A model generated the notes under the pieces. It was not told the DNA's origin, did not search any database, and was given only the letters and a program-made list of their open reading frames with translations. Made by a program: the position numbers and the translations under genes. A stretch of 64,000 nucleotides of DNA from JAUIIK01 sp963709995 (GTDB lineage: Bacteria; Chloroflexota; Chloroflexia; Thermomicrobiales; CFX8), in the NCBI GenBank assembly GCA_963709995.1, contig CAVPYN010000010.1:92257-156256 (forward strand), read 5' to 3'. Positions 45,640 to 54,604 of this stretch are shown one piece after another. Each line of letters opens with the position of its first letter. Position 1 is the first letter of the stretch.

Positions 45640-46449
45640 GTGAGCGCAATCGGCGCCTGGCTTCCAGGGCCAACGACTTTCGAGGATCGTCCTTCGGTGC
45701 TGGGAGAGAAGGCCCCGGAGTTCCAGCTCCGTGACGAAGACGGCAACAACGTGACTCTTCGCCGCCTGATCCGAACAGGACCGGTGCTGATGCACCAGTA
45801 TCGTGGCAACTGGTGACCCACCTGACGACTTTACCTGGCGCAGTTGCGCCATACGTACTGGGAAATGCGTGGCATCGGTGTCGAGTTCATCGCCGTCGCC
45901 AATGAGGAACCCGAAAATCACAAGGAGATCAGGGAACGGCTTGACCTGCCCTTCATGCTCCTGAGCGACCCCGACGCTGAGGTCGCCAGGGCATACGGTG
46001 TCTATCACGAGAATGAACCACGCGAGCGGAACATCGCGCGTCCAGGGATGTTTCTGATCGACTCCGCGGAAAATGGAGGAACGGTCCTCTGGGAACACGT
46101 GGGGCCGACGACCCGGCATCGCGTGACTCCGAATCGCATCATTGAGGAACTATCGACCGCGCTGGGCCGCAAGCATCAACTGGTTAGCGTACTCGTCCCG
46201 TCCGAGACGGAGCTTTTGCGAGTGATTGCCAGCTATCAGGATCCGCCGGTGGGACACTATCGGGCTCCCGGAGGATTGCAATCCGGCGTCGGAGTCGAGC
46301 GCGAGTTCACCCAGCAGAACGCGATGGCGGCGTTCAGTGAAATCCACCGGCTTTCCGAGGAGGGCTGGACGCTCGTAACCGTCGCCCCTGAATTCGAGGG
46401 AGAGCGTTCGACTGGACAGCGCTACGTCTTTCGCCGGACGCTGGAATAG
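45640..46449 (+). CDS. Peroxiredoxin-like selenoprotein with U-x-x-U motif (two in-frame TGA)
   Basis: One frame runs from GTG 45640 (GGAGGA 5 nt upstream) to TAG 46449 with two in-frame TGA, at 45814 and 45823. They fall exactly where the redox CxxC sits in AhpC/TSA-like proteins (MHQYRGNW-U-PT-U-RLYLAQL), giving Sec59 and Sec62. Coding is typical on both sides: N-terminal LGEKAPEFQLRDEDGNNVTL, downstream GVEFIAVANEEPENHKEI, FMLLSDPDAEVARAYGVY, PGMFLIDSAENGGTVLWEHV, then an extra C-terminal domain of ~80 residues (ELLRVIASYQ...YVFRRTLE). TGA is a normal stop elsewhere in this window, so general recoding is excluded. A SECIS-like hairpin follows. It resembles the diselenide SelL/peroxiredoxin-like class. 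No Sec machinery is encoded in the window. Confidence 0.85.
45826..45858 (+). promoter_or_regulatory. Candidate bacterial SECIS element
   Basis: TGGCGC (45836-45841) and GCGCCA (45846-45851) form a perfect 6-bp stem closed by loop AGTT. TAC (45832-45834) with GTA (45855-45857) can extend the stem across an internal bulge. The loop begins 16 nt after the second TGA and 25 nt after the first, and G is the second loop base. Both agree with the known bacterial SECIS model (G among the first two loop bases, loop about 16-37 nt after UGA). One element may serve both codons. Confidence 0.75.
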
Positions 46450-46455
46450 CCAGGT

Positions 46456-47751
46456 GTGAGTCGTCCCGGCCAGGGATCATCGGCGAATTCACCGGAGCAT
46501 CGCACCCCGACCGGAGTTGATCCGGCTGAGGGAACCTTTGCTTCACTAAAGATCTATCCGGCGATCCGCTGGCTGTGGGTAGGCACGCTATGCACCAACA
46601 GCGCCTTCTGGATGTATCAGGTGGCCCTGGGCTGGCTAGCGCTGGAGATGACCGACTCGGCTCTCTGGGTCGGCTTGGCTGGCTTCGCCGGCGGCATCCC
46701 GATCCTGATCTTTGCCCTTCCGGCCGGCGTCATCGTGGACAATTTCGATCGCCGCACCGTGCTCATGGCCGGGCAGATCGGCGTGATGATTACGGCAACG
46801 CTATTCGCGGCGCTGATCTTCGCTGGAGCGATGGATCGCTGGACGATGCTCGGGCTGGCATTTCTGTATGGATCGAGCATGGCATTCGTCTTTCCGACCC
46901 GCCATGCAATCATCGGGCGGTTAGTGGAGCCCAGAGACCTTCAGAACGCCATCGCCCTGAATTCCGCCGGGCAGAACGCAACCCGCATCTTTGGACCTGC
47001 CCTGGCCGGAGTGCTCATCGCGGTCCTGGGCACCGGAAGCACCTTCGCCGTCGCGGCAGGGTTGCAGGTCTTCGCGCTCGGCAGTAGCCTGCGGCTTCCG
47101 TCAAGCCGTCCGCGACAGCCAGGCAGACGAGGTTCCGCGTTCGAAAGCCTGACCGAGGGCCTGATATACGTTCGACGCGATCCGATACTGCTCGGCACGA
47201 TCCTGCTGGCAACGATCGGGACGATGCTGATCATGCCCTACATCAACCTGATGCCCGTTTTCGTCCGCGACGAGCTCGATCTCGGCTCGTCGGGACTCGG
47301 CCTGCTCATGACCGGCATCGGAATCGGCTCGGTAATTGGCGCATTGTTCGTCGCGGCGCGGCGGGACTTGATGGCGATTCCGGGCGCGCAGGTCTTGATG
47401 ATCTCGATTTGGGCCGTCGTTGTGCTGATGTTTGCCTGGACCCCCTGGGTAGTGCCTGCGGCAATCCTGCTGTTTCTGACCGGGACCTTGAGCGCCGGAT
47501 TTCTCGCGACGAATCAGACCACGCTCCAACTGCGGTCGGACGACGCGATCCGCGGCCGGGTTCTTGCAGTCAATCAGATAACCTGGGGATTACTCCCCTT
47601 CGGCCAGCTTCCGCTCGGCATCCTGGCGGAGGCTATTGGCGCGCCTGCCGCGACGACCATTGCCTGCCTTGCCGCCCTCGGACTAATCGCCCTGACCGCC
47701 TCGCGTATCCCTTCTCTGCGTAGAGACGTTGAGCCTGCTTGTGTGGGATGA
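46456..47751 (+). CDS. MFS transporter (EntS/MFS_3-like exporter)
   Basis: This 431-residue transporter has about 12 helices (WVGLAGFAGGIPILIFALPA, VLMAGQIGVMITATLFAALI, LLGTILLATIGTMLIMPYI, LLMTGIGIGSVIGALFVA). The inter-helix motif IVDNFDRRTVLMAG and QNAIALNSAGQNATRIFGPALAGVLIA match drug or siderophore exporters of the EntS type. GTG 46456 starts 6 bp after the selenoprotein stop, so the two are likely one transcript. The exported compound is unknown. Confidence 0.87.
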   Translation: MSRPGQGSSANSPEHRTPTGVDPAEGTFASLKIYPAIRWLWVGTLCTNSAFWMYQVALGWLALEMTDSALWVGLAGFAGGIPILIFALPAGVIVDNFDRRTVLMAGQIGVMITATLFAALIFAGAMDRWTMLGLAFLYGSSMAFVFPTRHAIIGRLVEPRDLQNAIALNSAGQNATRIFGPALAGVLIAVLGTGSTFAVAAGLQVFALGSSLRLPSSRPRQPGRRGSAFESLTEGLIYVRRDPILLGTILLATIGTMLIMPYINLMPVFVRDELDLGSSGLGLLMTGIGIGSVIGALFVAARRDLMAIPGAQVLMISIWAVVVLMFAWTPWVVPAAILLFLTGTLSAGFLATNQTTLQLRSDDAIRGRVLAVNQITWGLLPFGQLPLGILAEAIGAPAATTIACLAALGLIALTASRIPSLRRDVEPACVG

Positions 47752-47776
47752 ACATCTCGTCGCCTCAGAAAGGCAG

Positions 47777-48835
47777 TTATCTCGAACGTTGCTCGGGATG
47801 AAGAGATCTACCGTCCGTCGCCTCTAGAACAGCGTCGATCAGCGGTCTGTACGTCGAGTTGCGAATGTGGCCACCGTACCAATGTTGATAACTGCCCGCG
47901 GCAAGATGCCCTTCAATCAGCCTCGCTTCTTCGAGCAGCGTCCAGAGATTGTGAGTTGCGCGATTGCAGAATCCGTCGATGCCACGAAGACGCAGACCAG
48001 GAAGGCCCGCCGCCTGACATGCCGGGCAACGGCATCGTTCCAGGGCGGACCATTCAGGAAGCGACGGTTTACGCCCACTCCAACTCCCCAGATCCGCGAC
48101 ACTTCGATCTCCATGACCTGGCAACTGTACGATTCCACGTGCCGCCCGATTTCTCCAGCCACTTGAATCTACGGAATCAATCCCCAGAAGCGCGGCGAGG
48201 TGCAGCGTCGATGTTCCCCCGACACCAAAGAGATGGAGTTGATGCTCCAGAAGCGTTGTTCGCACCGTCCACAGCGTGTTAAGAATTTGGGGATACGGCA
48301 GAGCTTTTGGAGCGCGCAGAAGGTTGGGAACAATTCCGCCCAGGGCAAGTTTCCGCTTTCCAAGCAGCCGTGGCTCCTGACTCAACAACTCCAGATACGA
48401 TTCAGTCATCGAACAGATGTGAATGACCGGGACACTGTCGAGGGATTGAGAGCTACGATTCATGCGCATCGTTCGTTGGATGCAGTCCTCAATCACCGCC
48501 GCAGTCATCGATGGAGCGGGGATAAAATCCTGAGCGATTGGCCACCAATCCGGTCGAGCCGCTTGGACGAATGCCTCGTAGCGCGCCACATCGATCTCAA
48601 TGTTTTGACGTGCAAAAGCGAATGAGCCGTTGTCAAGGCACACCTTGATGGAATCGGGCAGGCCGAGGTAGCCGTGGAGACCCGCTTCCATTGCCTTCCG
48701 GCGCCTGGCTGGAAAACGGTCGAACTCGGCGTACGACACCATCACTGCTCGCAGATCCGGAAGATGGAACGGCGAATCGGGGTCCCAGACTCTTGGCTTC
48801 AGATTTCTGAGACTGAGTCCGGCTACAATCTCCAT
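47777..48835 (-). CDS. DpdA-like tRNA-guanine transglycosylase family protein
   Basis: This 352-residue protein has TGT-superfamily hallmarks. An acidic active-site block VCLDNGSFAFARQN takes the place of DSGGFQ, followed by AQDFIPAPSMTAAV, the glycine loop RKLALGGIVPNLL, GVGGTSTLHLAALLGIDSVDSSGW, and a C-terminal zinc site CRCPACQAA...CNRATHNLW (CxCxxC plus His). TGT enzymes exchange guanine for a 7-deazaguanine; DpdA relatives do so in DNA. The low similarity to queuine TGT and the DNA-processing neighbours favour the DpdA type. ATG 48835 is preferred over the longer frame, which lies antisense to the next gene. Confidence 0.75.
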   Translation of the reverse strand: MEIVAGLSLRNLKPRVWDPDSPFHLPDLRAVMVSYAEFDRFPARRRKAMEAGLHGYLGLPDSIKVCLDNGSFAFARQNIEIDVARYEAFVQAARPDWWPIAQDFIPAPSMTAAVIEDCIQRTMRMNRSSQSLDSVPVIHICSMTESYLELLSQEPRLLGKRKLALGGIVPNLLRAPKALPYPQILNTLWTVRTTLLEHQLHLFGVGGTSTLHLAALLGIDSVDSSGWRNRAARGIVQLPGHGDRSVADLGSWSGRKPSLPEWSALERCRCPACQAAGLPGLRLRGIDGFCNRATHNLWTLLEEARLIEGHLAAGSYQHWYGGHIRNSTYRPLIDAVLEATDGRSLHPEQRSR

Positions 48836-48869
48836 GAAGTTCCCGTCGTGCACGAGTAGGGAGCGCACC

Positions 48870-49360
48870 GTGGGACCTGCCACTGATATCCGAGCGCTCA
48901 ACCCCGTCCTTGTCATCGTACCTTGTGGCCGTGCCAAGATCTGGACCACCACCCGGAGGCTGGACCAACCGCCGCTCAAGATGCCTACACCGGCTATCCA
49001 TTTCGCGTTAACGTCGAATACGCAAAGAACTTTGGCGCTCGCTGGGTTATCCTCAGCGCTAAGCACGGGTTCATGGATCCCACGTTCATCGTTCCCGGCC
49101 CCTATGATGTGAGCTTCAACCGCCGAGCGTCTCATCCGATCCCACATGAACGGCTGCGGCATCAGGTCAGCGATCGGCCCCTTGGCCGGTGGCTGTTCAT
49201 CGTGGGGCTGGGCGGGCGTCACTATCGTGAGGCGATCGCTGCCGCCTTCTCTCAGGTTAGCGCAGAGATCTACTTCCCATTCGCGGGTCTGCCACTAGGC
49301 AAAATGATCAAAGCTACTCGCCGGGCTGTTGAGACAGGCGAACCTGGTTTCCCGCGATAA
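48870..49360 (+). CDS. DUF6884/YaaA-like protein, frameshifted
   Basis: Divergent from the transglycosylase gene with only 34 bp between starts. GTG 48870 follows TAGGGAG. The first part, RALNPVLVIVPCGRAKIW, shows the CGxxK motif of YaaA/DUF6884 proteins. The rest, in another frame, is HHPEAGPTAAQDAYTGYPF, then WVILSAKHGFMDPTFIVPGP, DVSFN and the tail PLGKMIKATRRA. The shift near 48942-48946 fits one missing G. Family members bind DNA or act on purine-like rings, and relatives occur with DNA-modification genes; the exact activity is unknown. Confidence 0.65.
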
Positions 49361-49457
49361 CGCAGGACCTACCGGGAATGTCCGTACACACCAGGATCGG
49401 CTATCCTTGAGGCATTACTCGCCCGATGGCAATTCCATCTCCTTGTGAGGAGGATCG

Positions 49458-52400
49458 ATGACCGAACCAGCAATTGAATTGACCTCGAACCACATCATCG
49501 CTGAACCCTGGCAGACGCTCCATGTTCCGCTCGACAATCTACAACTCGCTCCAACTGATATTGCTCGCTTCATCAGCCAGGAGCAATGCCAGCGTTATCT
49601 CCGCCTGCGTCTCCATCAGCGCGAATATGGTGAATCGTTCCTCAAAAACACCAACTCGGTTCCACAAACGATTCCGCCGATGCTCCGGAGAGAGGGCAAG
49701 ACCTTCGAAGCGGACATCGAAGCTGCAATTGGCAAGCATCTCCCAACCACGAACCTGGAGATAGATGCCCCGAAAGGCAACCGGCGCGACCCGGACAACG
49801 ATCGGGTTGTCGAGCAGATCGCAGGACTGGAGGCTGGCGAGGCAATCGTCCTCACCCAGGCACGGCTGGCCGCAACTCTCGATGGATGGCACTTGCGCGG
49901 CGATGTCGATCTGCTGAAACTCTGGCGAGATAGCGGGGGCTCCCTGTACGCCTTCATCGCCGACATCAAGAGCTCGCGGGTTGACCGGCTCGAACACCAC
50001 CTCCAGGTCGCCTTTTACACGCTGATGCTGGCTGAACTTTTCCGGGAAAATGGCATCGAGCACGAGCCGATCCAGACCGGAGTCCTCTTTCGTGGCCCGT
50101 CCCACATCGACAACGAGATGACGCCCGCCGAGATCGAGGAGATGGAGCAGCAACGCGACGCGGCCCATGACGTCTTCGGGGTTGCCAATGGCCTGCTTGA
50201 GATCGTCTCGGACCAGGAAACTTACTTCGAGATCGCGCGCGACCTGGTGACGGGAGATGCTTCACTGGCCCGCAGGATCGCCGCCGCGCCATTCGAAGAT
50301 ATCGAGTTCCACCTCGAACCCAAGTGTGACGGTTGCATCTACAACGAATTCTGTATGCGTTGGGCCGCCGAACGTGACGACATCTCACTCCTGCCCCACC
50401 TGACATCCCATGACAAGAGCGCCCTGCGCCGCAACGGCCTTCGGACGGCGAGCGAGGTCGCGGCCTTGCCGGCCTTCGATGAGGCAGCGGGGACAACCTC
50501 GGATCAACAGGAACAGAGACGGCGGCTCGCCACGACCTGGCCCCTGTCTTCCCGGGTCGATGAGTTGATCTACCGGGCACGCAGCTACCGGCGTTCGAAG
50601 GGCGATCCCTATGCCCCCCCTTACCGGATTCCGAACAAGGGCTATACGTCTCTGCCGCATTCCGACGAGCTGCACAACCCGAACCTGATCGTCGTCTACA
50701 TCGACGCTGGACACGACTACCTTCTCGACCGGCTCTACCTGCTAGGGGCCAGGATCGTCGCATACGAACGGGGCATCGTGGCCAGAACCGAGAACATCGT
50801 CGAGTTCACCACGGAGCCTCCCGATAGCGGGGATATCGAACGCGACCTCGTCGAGCGCTGGATCCAGCGAACCATCGAATCCATCGTCGGGCTCGCAGCA
50901 CCGGATAGTGACGGCGACGCGAACGCGCCTATCCATCTCGTTTTCTGGGATCAGCGCGCCCAGTCAATGCTCCTCAACGGCCTGGCGCGCCACTTCGAGA
51001 CCGTCCTCGGATCGACCCCGCTCTACGACTTCATGACCCAGAGCGCGGCGTTCGACACGCAGATCGCAAGCTACTTGCAGGAGGAGATACGCGACTTTCG
51101 CAATTACCCGCTGCTCTGCCAGTCCCTGCTATCCGTCGCGATCTACCGGAAATTCAACTGGAACGAACCGGAACCGTTTCGCAAGATCTTCCGCAGCGGG
51201 ATGTTCGACTACCTCGGGAAGCTCAACGGCGACGATGATTCCGGCGACCCAGGCTGGTTCTACCGCCGGGCGCGCTACTCGAGCGAGATCCCACTCGAAT
51301 ACGCATACGGCGCCTGGGACCGGCTGGCGGAGTATCGGGACGCGGCCACTGACGATCCCAAGGCAACCTACCAGCTCGCGACTCCTGACTTGATGCGAGG
51401 CTTCTGCGCCCGGCGTCTCGAAGCCATGGAACACATCGCTAGCGAGTTCCAGGGCAATCGCTGGACCGAGAAATCGAGCTTTGCCCTGCCCGATCTTGAC
51501 ACGTTCGAGGACACCGCAAGCACGCTGGCCGGTGCGCTCGAGGAATTCGTGCTGATTGAGCGCCACGTCGACCTCGCCGCCTGGAAGGCCGCCCGCCTAC
51601 CGGCACCCGAACAACGGGCCGCAAGTGGAGACACCCTGATTGTCCGGTTCCTCGATGAAGCGCAACCCCCGGAAACCCGGATTCGGAATGGCGAGAACCG
51701 CCGCAAACAGGCACTTCACGAACGATATGAGCGTGAACTGCCGGACGATGGCGACATCAAGCTATCGAAGGAGCAGAAGAAAGAAACGTCGTGGGACCAT
51801 CACGGCATGATCGTCCGGCTTGAGCTTGTCACTGAGGGGTTGGACAGCGACCTGGACACGTTGCTTGGCGTATCTGGCCTCCGCGAGGATAGCTGGATCG
51901 TCATCTTCCCTCGCTGGACGGTGGATGGGCGGTTGCCGGTCGAGGAGCAACAGAAGCTCACGCCAACGGCCAAACAAATGCTTTACGGAGCGCGGGGCAC
52001 GATCAAGCGGCTGGTCGCTCATCGAGACGACGACGGGCACGCACTGACTGCCTTCGTCGAAGTTGAGATGCGAAACTGGCAGGCTCGCCATGACGGGTTC
52101 ACCTTCACCGACTTTCTGAAACGCCCTTTCGAAGATGGCGAGATCTACACGCTGGAATCTGACCCTAACGACCTGACCGCGTCCCGAGCTATCAAGACGA
52201 TCAGCGCGATCTCGGCAGGTGGAGAGACCCCACTCTACGACCGGCTGCGCGCCGCTGGCCCCGAAACCGCCACATGGCCGGATGAAGCCGTAGCCGGGCA
52301 ACTGCGATTCCTCGCAGGATTGGAAGCGCTCCAGCACATCGGGCTGCATGCATTTGAAGAGAGCAAACGCCGCTTCATCGGCGACCACGGCACGACGCCG

Positions 52401-53801
52401 GTCCTCCTGGTACAGGGACCGCCCGGCACCGGGAAGAGCTACGCCACTGCATACGCGATCCTCGCTCGCATTCAAGGCGCTCTAGAGGCTGACATTGACT
52501 GGCGTGTTCTCATCTCCTGCAAGACCCACGCCGCCATCGACGTTGTCATTGACCAGATCGCGACAGTTCGCGGCAAACTCGCGGATTATCGCCGCCTTCA
52601 TCCTGAGATCATCGACCAGTACTTTGATGAACGCCTGTTTTCCGTGCCGCTTTGCCGGATCGCTCCGCGCGGGCGGGTTCCAGATGGCGTGATTGCGCTG
52701 AACGGTCGCGATAAGCAGACCAGCGAGGACCACGTCTACAACGAGATCGAGAAGCGTCGCCACTGTATCGCCGCCGGGACACCGAACGCGGTCTACAAGA
52801 TGATCACCGATCGATTCAACGCCAAGCGCCTTTTCGGGCACGATCTTGTCGACTGTCTCGTGATCGACGAATCATCGCAGGTCAGCTTGCCGGAAGCCCT
52901 GATGTCGGCGCTGCCGCTCAAACCCGATGGCCAGTTGATCGTTGTCGGCGATCCACGCCAGATGCCGCCGATCATCAAACACGACTGGGAACGAGAGTTC
53001 CGGCGCACGGCGAAGGCGTTCAACATTCACGATTCTCTCTTTGGCGCGCTGCTCGCTATCTCGGAAACGACGCCGATGGTCAAGTTCGAGCAGAGTTTTC
53101 GACTGCATTCCGATATGGCCGGCTTCCTGCGGGAATCGATTTACGAGGCCGACGGCATCCCCTATTTCTCCCGAGAGCAAGATCTCATTGAAGCGATTCC
53201 GTGTGACGATCCCTTCGTCGAGGCGTCCCTGTGTCCCGACTTTCCGCTCGTCGTCATCGTCCATGACGAAGAGAACAGCCAGAAGGTCAACGAATTCGAG
53301 CGCGCGCTCATTGGAGATCTCCTCCATCCACTTTCCCATCCAGCGATGCACGGCTTCGATCCGGAGAAAGGCTTCGGCGTTGTTGTTCCCCATCGTGCCC
53401 AGCGAGCCGCCCTCCAGGAGATTGCCCGCAACCTGCCGACGAGTGACGTTACTGGAGACCTCGACCGCCTGCTGGCTTCCGTCGACACTGTCGAACGGTT
53501 CCAGGGCGGCGAGCGAGACGTCATCATCGTCAGCGCCACCGAGAGCGACCGCCAGTATCTGCTGACCGCAGGGGAGTTCCTCTACGATCCCAGGCGGCTG
53601 ACGGTTGCGTTGAGCCGGGCGAAGAAGAAGATGATCCTGGTAGCCGCGCGCAACGTCTTCAACACCTTCGTGACCGACGAGGACCTCTTCGAGAACACGC
53701 TGCTCTGGAAGCGGCTGTTGCGCCGGACCTGCACCGTGCCGCTCTGGAGCGGCGAGCGGCACGGCCATACGGTAGAAGTCTGGGGCAATGTTCGAAATTG
53801 A
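49458..53801 (+). CDS. RecB/Cas4-like nuclease fused to SF1 (Dna2-like) helicase
   Basis: This 1447-residue fusion has an N-terminal PD-(D/E)xK nuclease (TM0106/RecB-like): QCQRYLRLRL, LRGDVDLLKLWR, FIADIKSSRVDRLEHHLQVAFYTLML, and a 4Fe-4S-type CDGCIYNEFCMRW. A central ~600 residues includes an RNase-H-like or accessory region (VVYIDAGHDYLLDRLYLLGA). The C-terminal helicase has Walker A LVQGPPGTGKSYATA (about residue 985), DESSQVSLPEAL (about 1135), VVGDPRQMPPI, QSFRLHSDMAGFL, ERFQGGERDVIIVSATES and VALSRAKKKMILV. It probably unwinds and cleaves DNA ends or branches. GTGAGGAGG precedes ATG 49458. It overlaps the following glycosylase gene by 14 bp. Confidence 0.88.
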   Translation: MTEPAIELTSNHIIAEPWQTLHVPLDNLQLAPTDIARFISQEQCQRYLRLRLHQREYGESFLKNTNSVPQTIPPMLRREGKTFEADIEAAIGKHLPTTNLEIDAPKGNRRDPDNDRVVEQIAGLEAGEAIVLTQARLAATLDGWHLRGDVDLLKLWRDSGGSLYAFIADIKSSRVDRLEHHLQVAFYTLMLAELFRENGIEHEPIQTGVLFRGPSHIDNEMTPAEIEEMEQQRDAAHDVFGVANGLLEIVSDQETYFEIARDLVTGDASLARRIAAAPFEDIEFHLEPKCDGCIYNEFCMRWAAERDDISLLPHLTSHDKSALRRNGLRTASEVAALPAFDEAAGTTSDQQEQRRRLATTWPLSSRVDELIYRARSYRRSKGDPYAPPYRIPNKGYTSLPHSDELHNPNLIVVYIDAGHDYLLDRLYLLGARIVAYERGIVARTENIVEFTTEPPDSGDIERDLVERWIQRTIESIVGLAAPDSDGDANAPIHLVFWDQRAQSMLLNGLARHFETVLGSTPLYDFMTQSAAFDTQIASYLQEEIRDFRNYPLLCQSLLSVAIYRKFNWNEPEPFRKIFRSGMFDYLGKLNGDDDSGDPGWFYRRARYSSEIPLEYAYGAWDRLAEYRDAATDDPKATYQLATPDLMRGFCARRLEAMEHIASEFQGNRWTEKSSFALPDLDTFEDTASTLAGALEEFVLIERHVDLAAWKAARLPAPEQRAASGDTLIVRFLDEAQPPETRIRNGENRRKQALHERYERELPDDGDIKLSKEQKKETSWDHHGMIVRLELVTEGLDSDLDTLLGVSGLREDSWIVIFPRWTVDGRLPVEEQQKLTPTAKQMLYGARGTIKRLVAHRDDDGHALTAFVEVEMRNWQARHDGFTFTDFLKRPFEDGEIYTLESDPNDLTASRAIKTISAISAGGETPLYDRLRAAGPETATWPDEAVAGQLRFLAGLEALQHIGLHAFEESKRRFIGDHGTTPVLLVQGPPGTGKSYATAYAILARIQGALEADIDWRVLISCKTHAAIDVVIDQIATVRGKLADYRRLHPEIIDQYFDERLFSVPLCRIAPRGRVPDGVIALNGRDKQTSEDHVYNEIEKRRHCIAAGTPNAVYKMITDRFNAKRLFGHDLVDCLVIDESSQVSLPEALMSALPLKPDGQLIVVGDPRQMPPIIKHDWEREFRRTAKAFNIHDSLFGALLAISETTPMVKFEQSFRLHSDMAGFLRESIYEADGIPYFSREQDLIEAIPCDDPFVEASLCPDFPLVVIVHDEENSQKVNEFERALIGDLLHPLSHPAMHGFDPEKGFGVVVPHRAQRAALQEIARNLPTSDVTGDLDRLLASVDTVERFQGGERDVIIVSATESDRQYLLTAGEFLYDPRRLTVALSRAKKKMILVAARNVFNTFVTDEDLFENTLLWKRLLRRTCTVPLWSGERHGHTVEVWGNVRN

Positions 53802-54442
53802 CGTCGCGATGGAGAGAGTCGCCGCAGCGGTTCAGGGCCTGCCAAAGGCGGCGATGTTCGAACTTGCTGAGGAAGGCTACGACAGCGTTTTTCACCAGCT
53901 CGTCGCCTGCATGCTGTCGATCCGAACCCGCGACGAGGTTTCGCTTCCGACCGCGGGCTGGCTTTTCGAGCGAGCGCCGGCGCCGGCGGACATCGCCGCG
54001 CTTTCCGCAACGGAGCTTGACGACATCATCGCTGCGTCCTCTTTCCACGAGGCCGAGACAAGGCAGATCCTCGCAATTGCCCCACGCGACCGTAGAGGAA
54101 CACGGCGGCTCGCTTCCGTGCGACGACGAAGTTCTGCGTGCTTTCAAAGGCGTTGGTCCGAAGTGCACGAATCTGACCCTCGGCATCGCCTGTGGATTGC
54201 CACGGATCAGCGTCGATGTCCACGTTCATCGCGTCACCAATCGCTGGGGGTACGTCAAAACGAACAGTCCGGAACAGACGCTGGCGGCCCTCGAACACAA
54301 CTTACCAGAGCGCTATGCTATTGATCTCAATCGCCTCGTGATGCCCTTTGGAAAGCAAATCTGCACCAGCCGTCGTCCAAAATGCTCGACCTGCTTGCTG
54401 CTCGACATCTGTCCACAAATAGGGGTTGAGGACGCTCGTTGA
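53788..54442 (+). CDS. Endonuclease III-like DNA glycosylase, frameshifted
   Basis: This HhH-GPD glycosylase starts inside the helicase gene's 3' end. The N-terminal helices (FHQLVACMLSIRTRDEVSLP) are in frame 1. The catalytic half is in frame 2: LRAFKGVGPKCTNLTLGIAC, with the catalytic Lys in the hairpin, RISVDVHVHRVTNRWGYV with the catalytic Asp, and CTSRRPKCSTCLLLDIC, a perfect C-x6-C-x2-C-x5-C iron-sulfur loop. The shift near 54079-54083 (CCCC) fits one indel. It removes damaged or modified bases. Coupling to the nuclease-helicase suggests a shared DNA-processing role. Confidence 0.8.
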
Positions 54443-54502
54443 TCCGGCGGAGCTGGCGTCTCCCAATAACCGACAACCACCCGGCGAGACCGCGTGATCG
54501 TG

Positions 54503-54508
54503 TATAAT
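54503..54508 (+). promoter_or_regulatory. tRNA-Lys promoter -10 element
   Basis: A perfect TATAAT at 54503-54508 lies 24 bp before the tRNA-Lys gene, the usual distance for a promoter. The -35 region (about 54480-54486) is weak (CCCGGCG), so the match rests on the -10. Confidence 0.5.
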
Positions 54509-54531
54509 CTGCGCTGCCTTTGGAGGCATCT

Positions 54532-54604
<73 letters not shown>

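Noticed and set aside
45628..45816. Two separate short genes split by stop codons at 45814 and 45823
   Set aside because: Both parts are in one frame, form one redoxin domain and are separated only by the two TGA at motif Cys positions, so selenocysteine fits better than two genes or a nonsense mutation.
45526..46119. N-terminal extension of the phosphodiesterase frame
   Set aside because: The extension runs antisense across the selenoprotein gene and shows no protein character; TTG 45525 with a strong ribosome site is a better start.
48834..49112. Frame-0 ORF as a complete 92-residue protein
   Set aside because: Only its first ~25 residues after GTG 48870 look like the DUF6884 start; beyond 48945 the coding signal moves to another frame.
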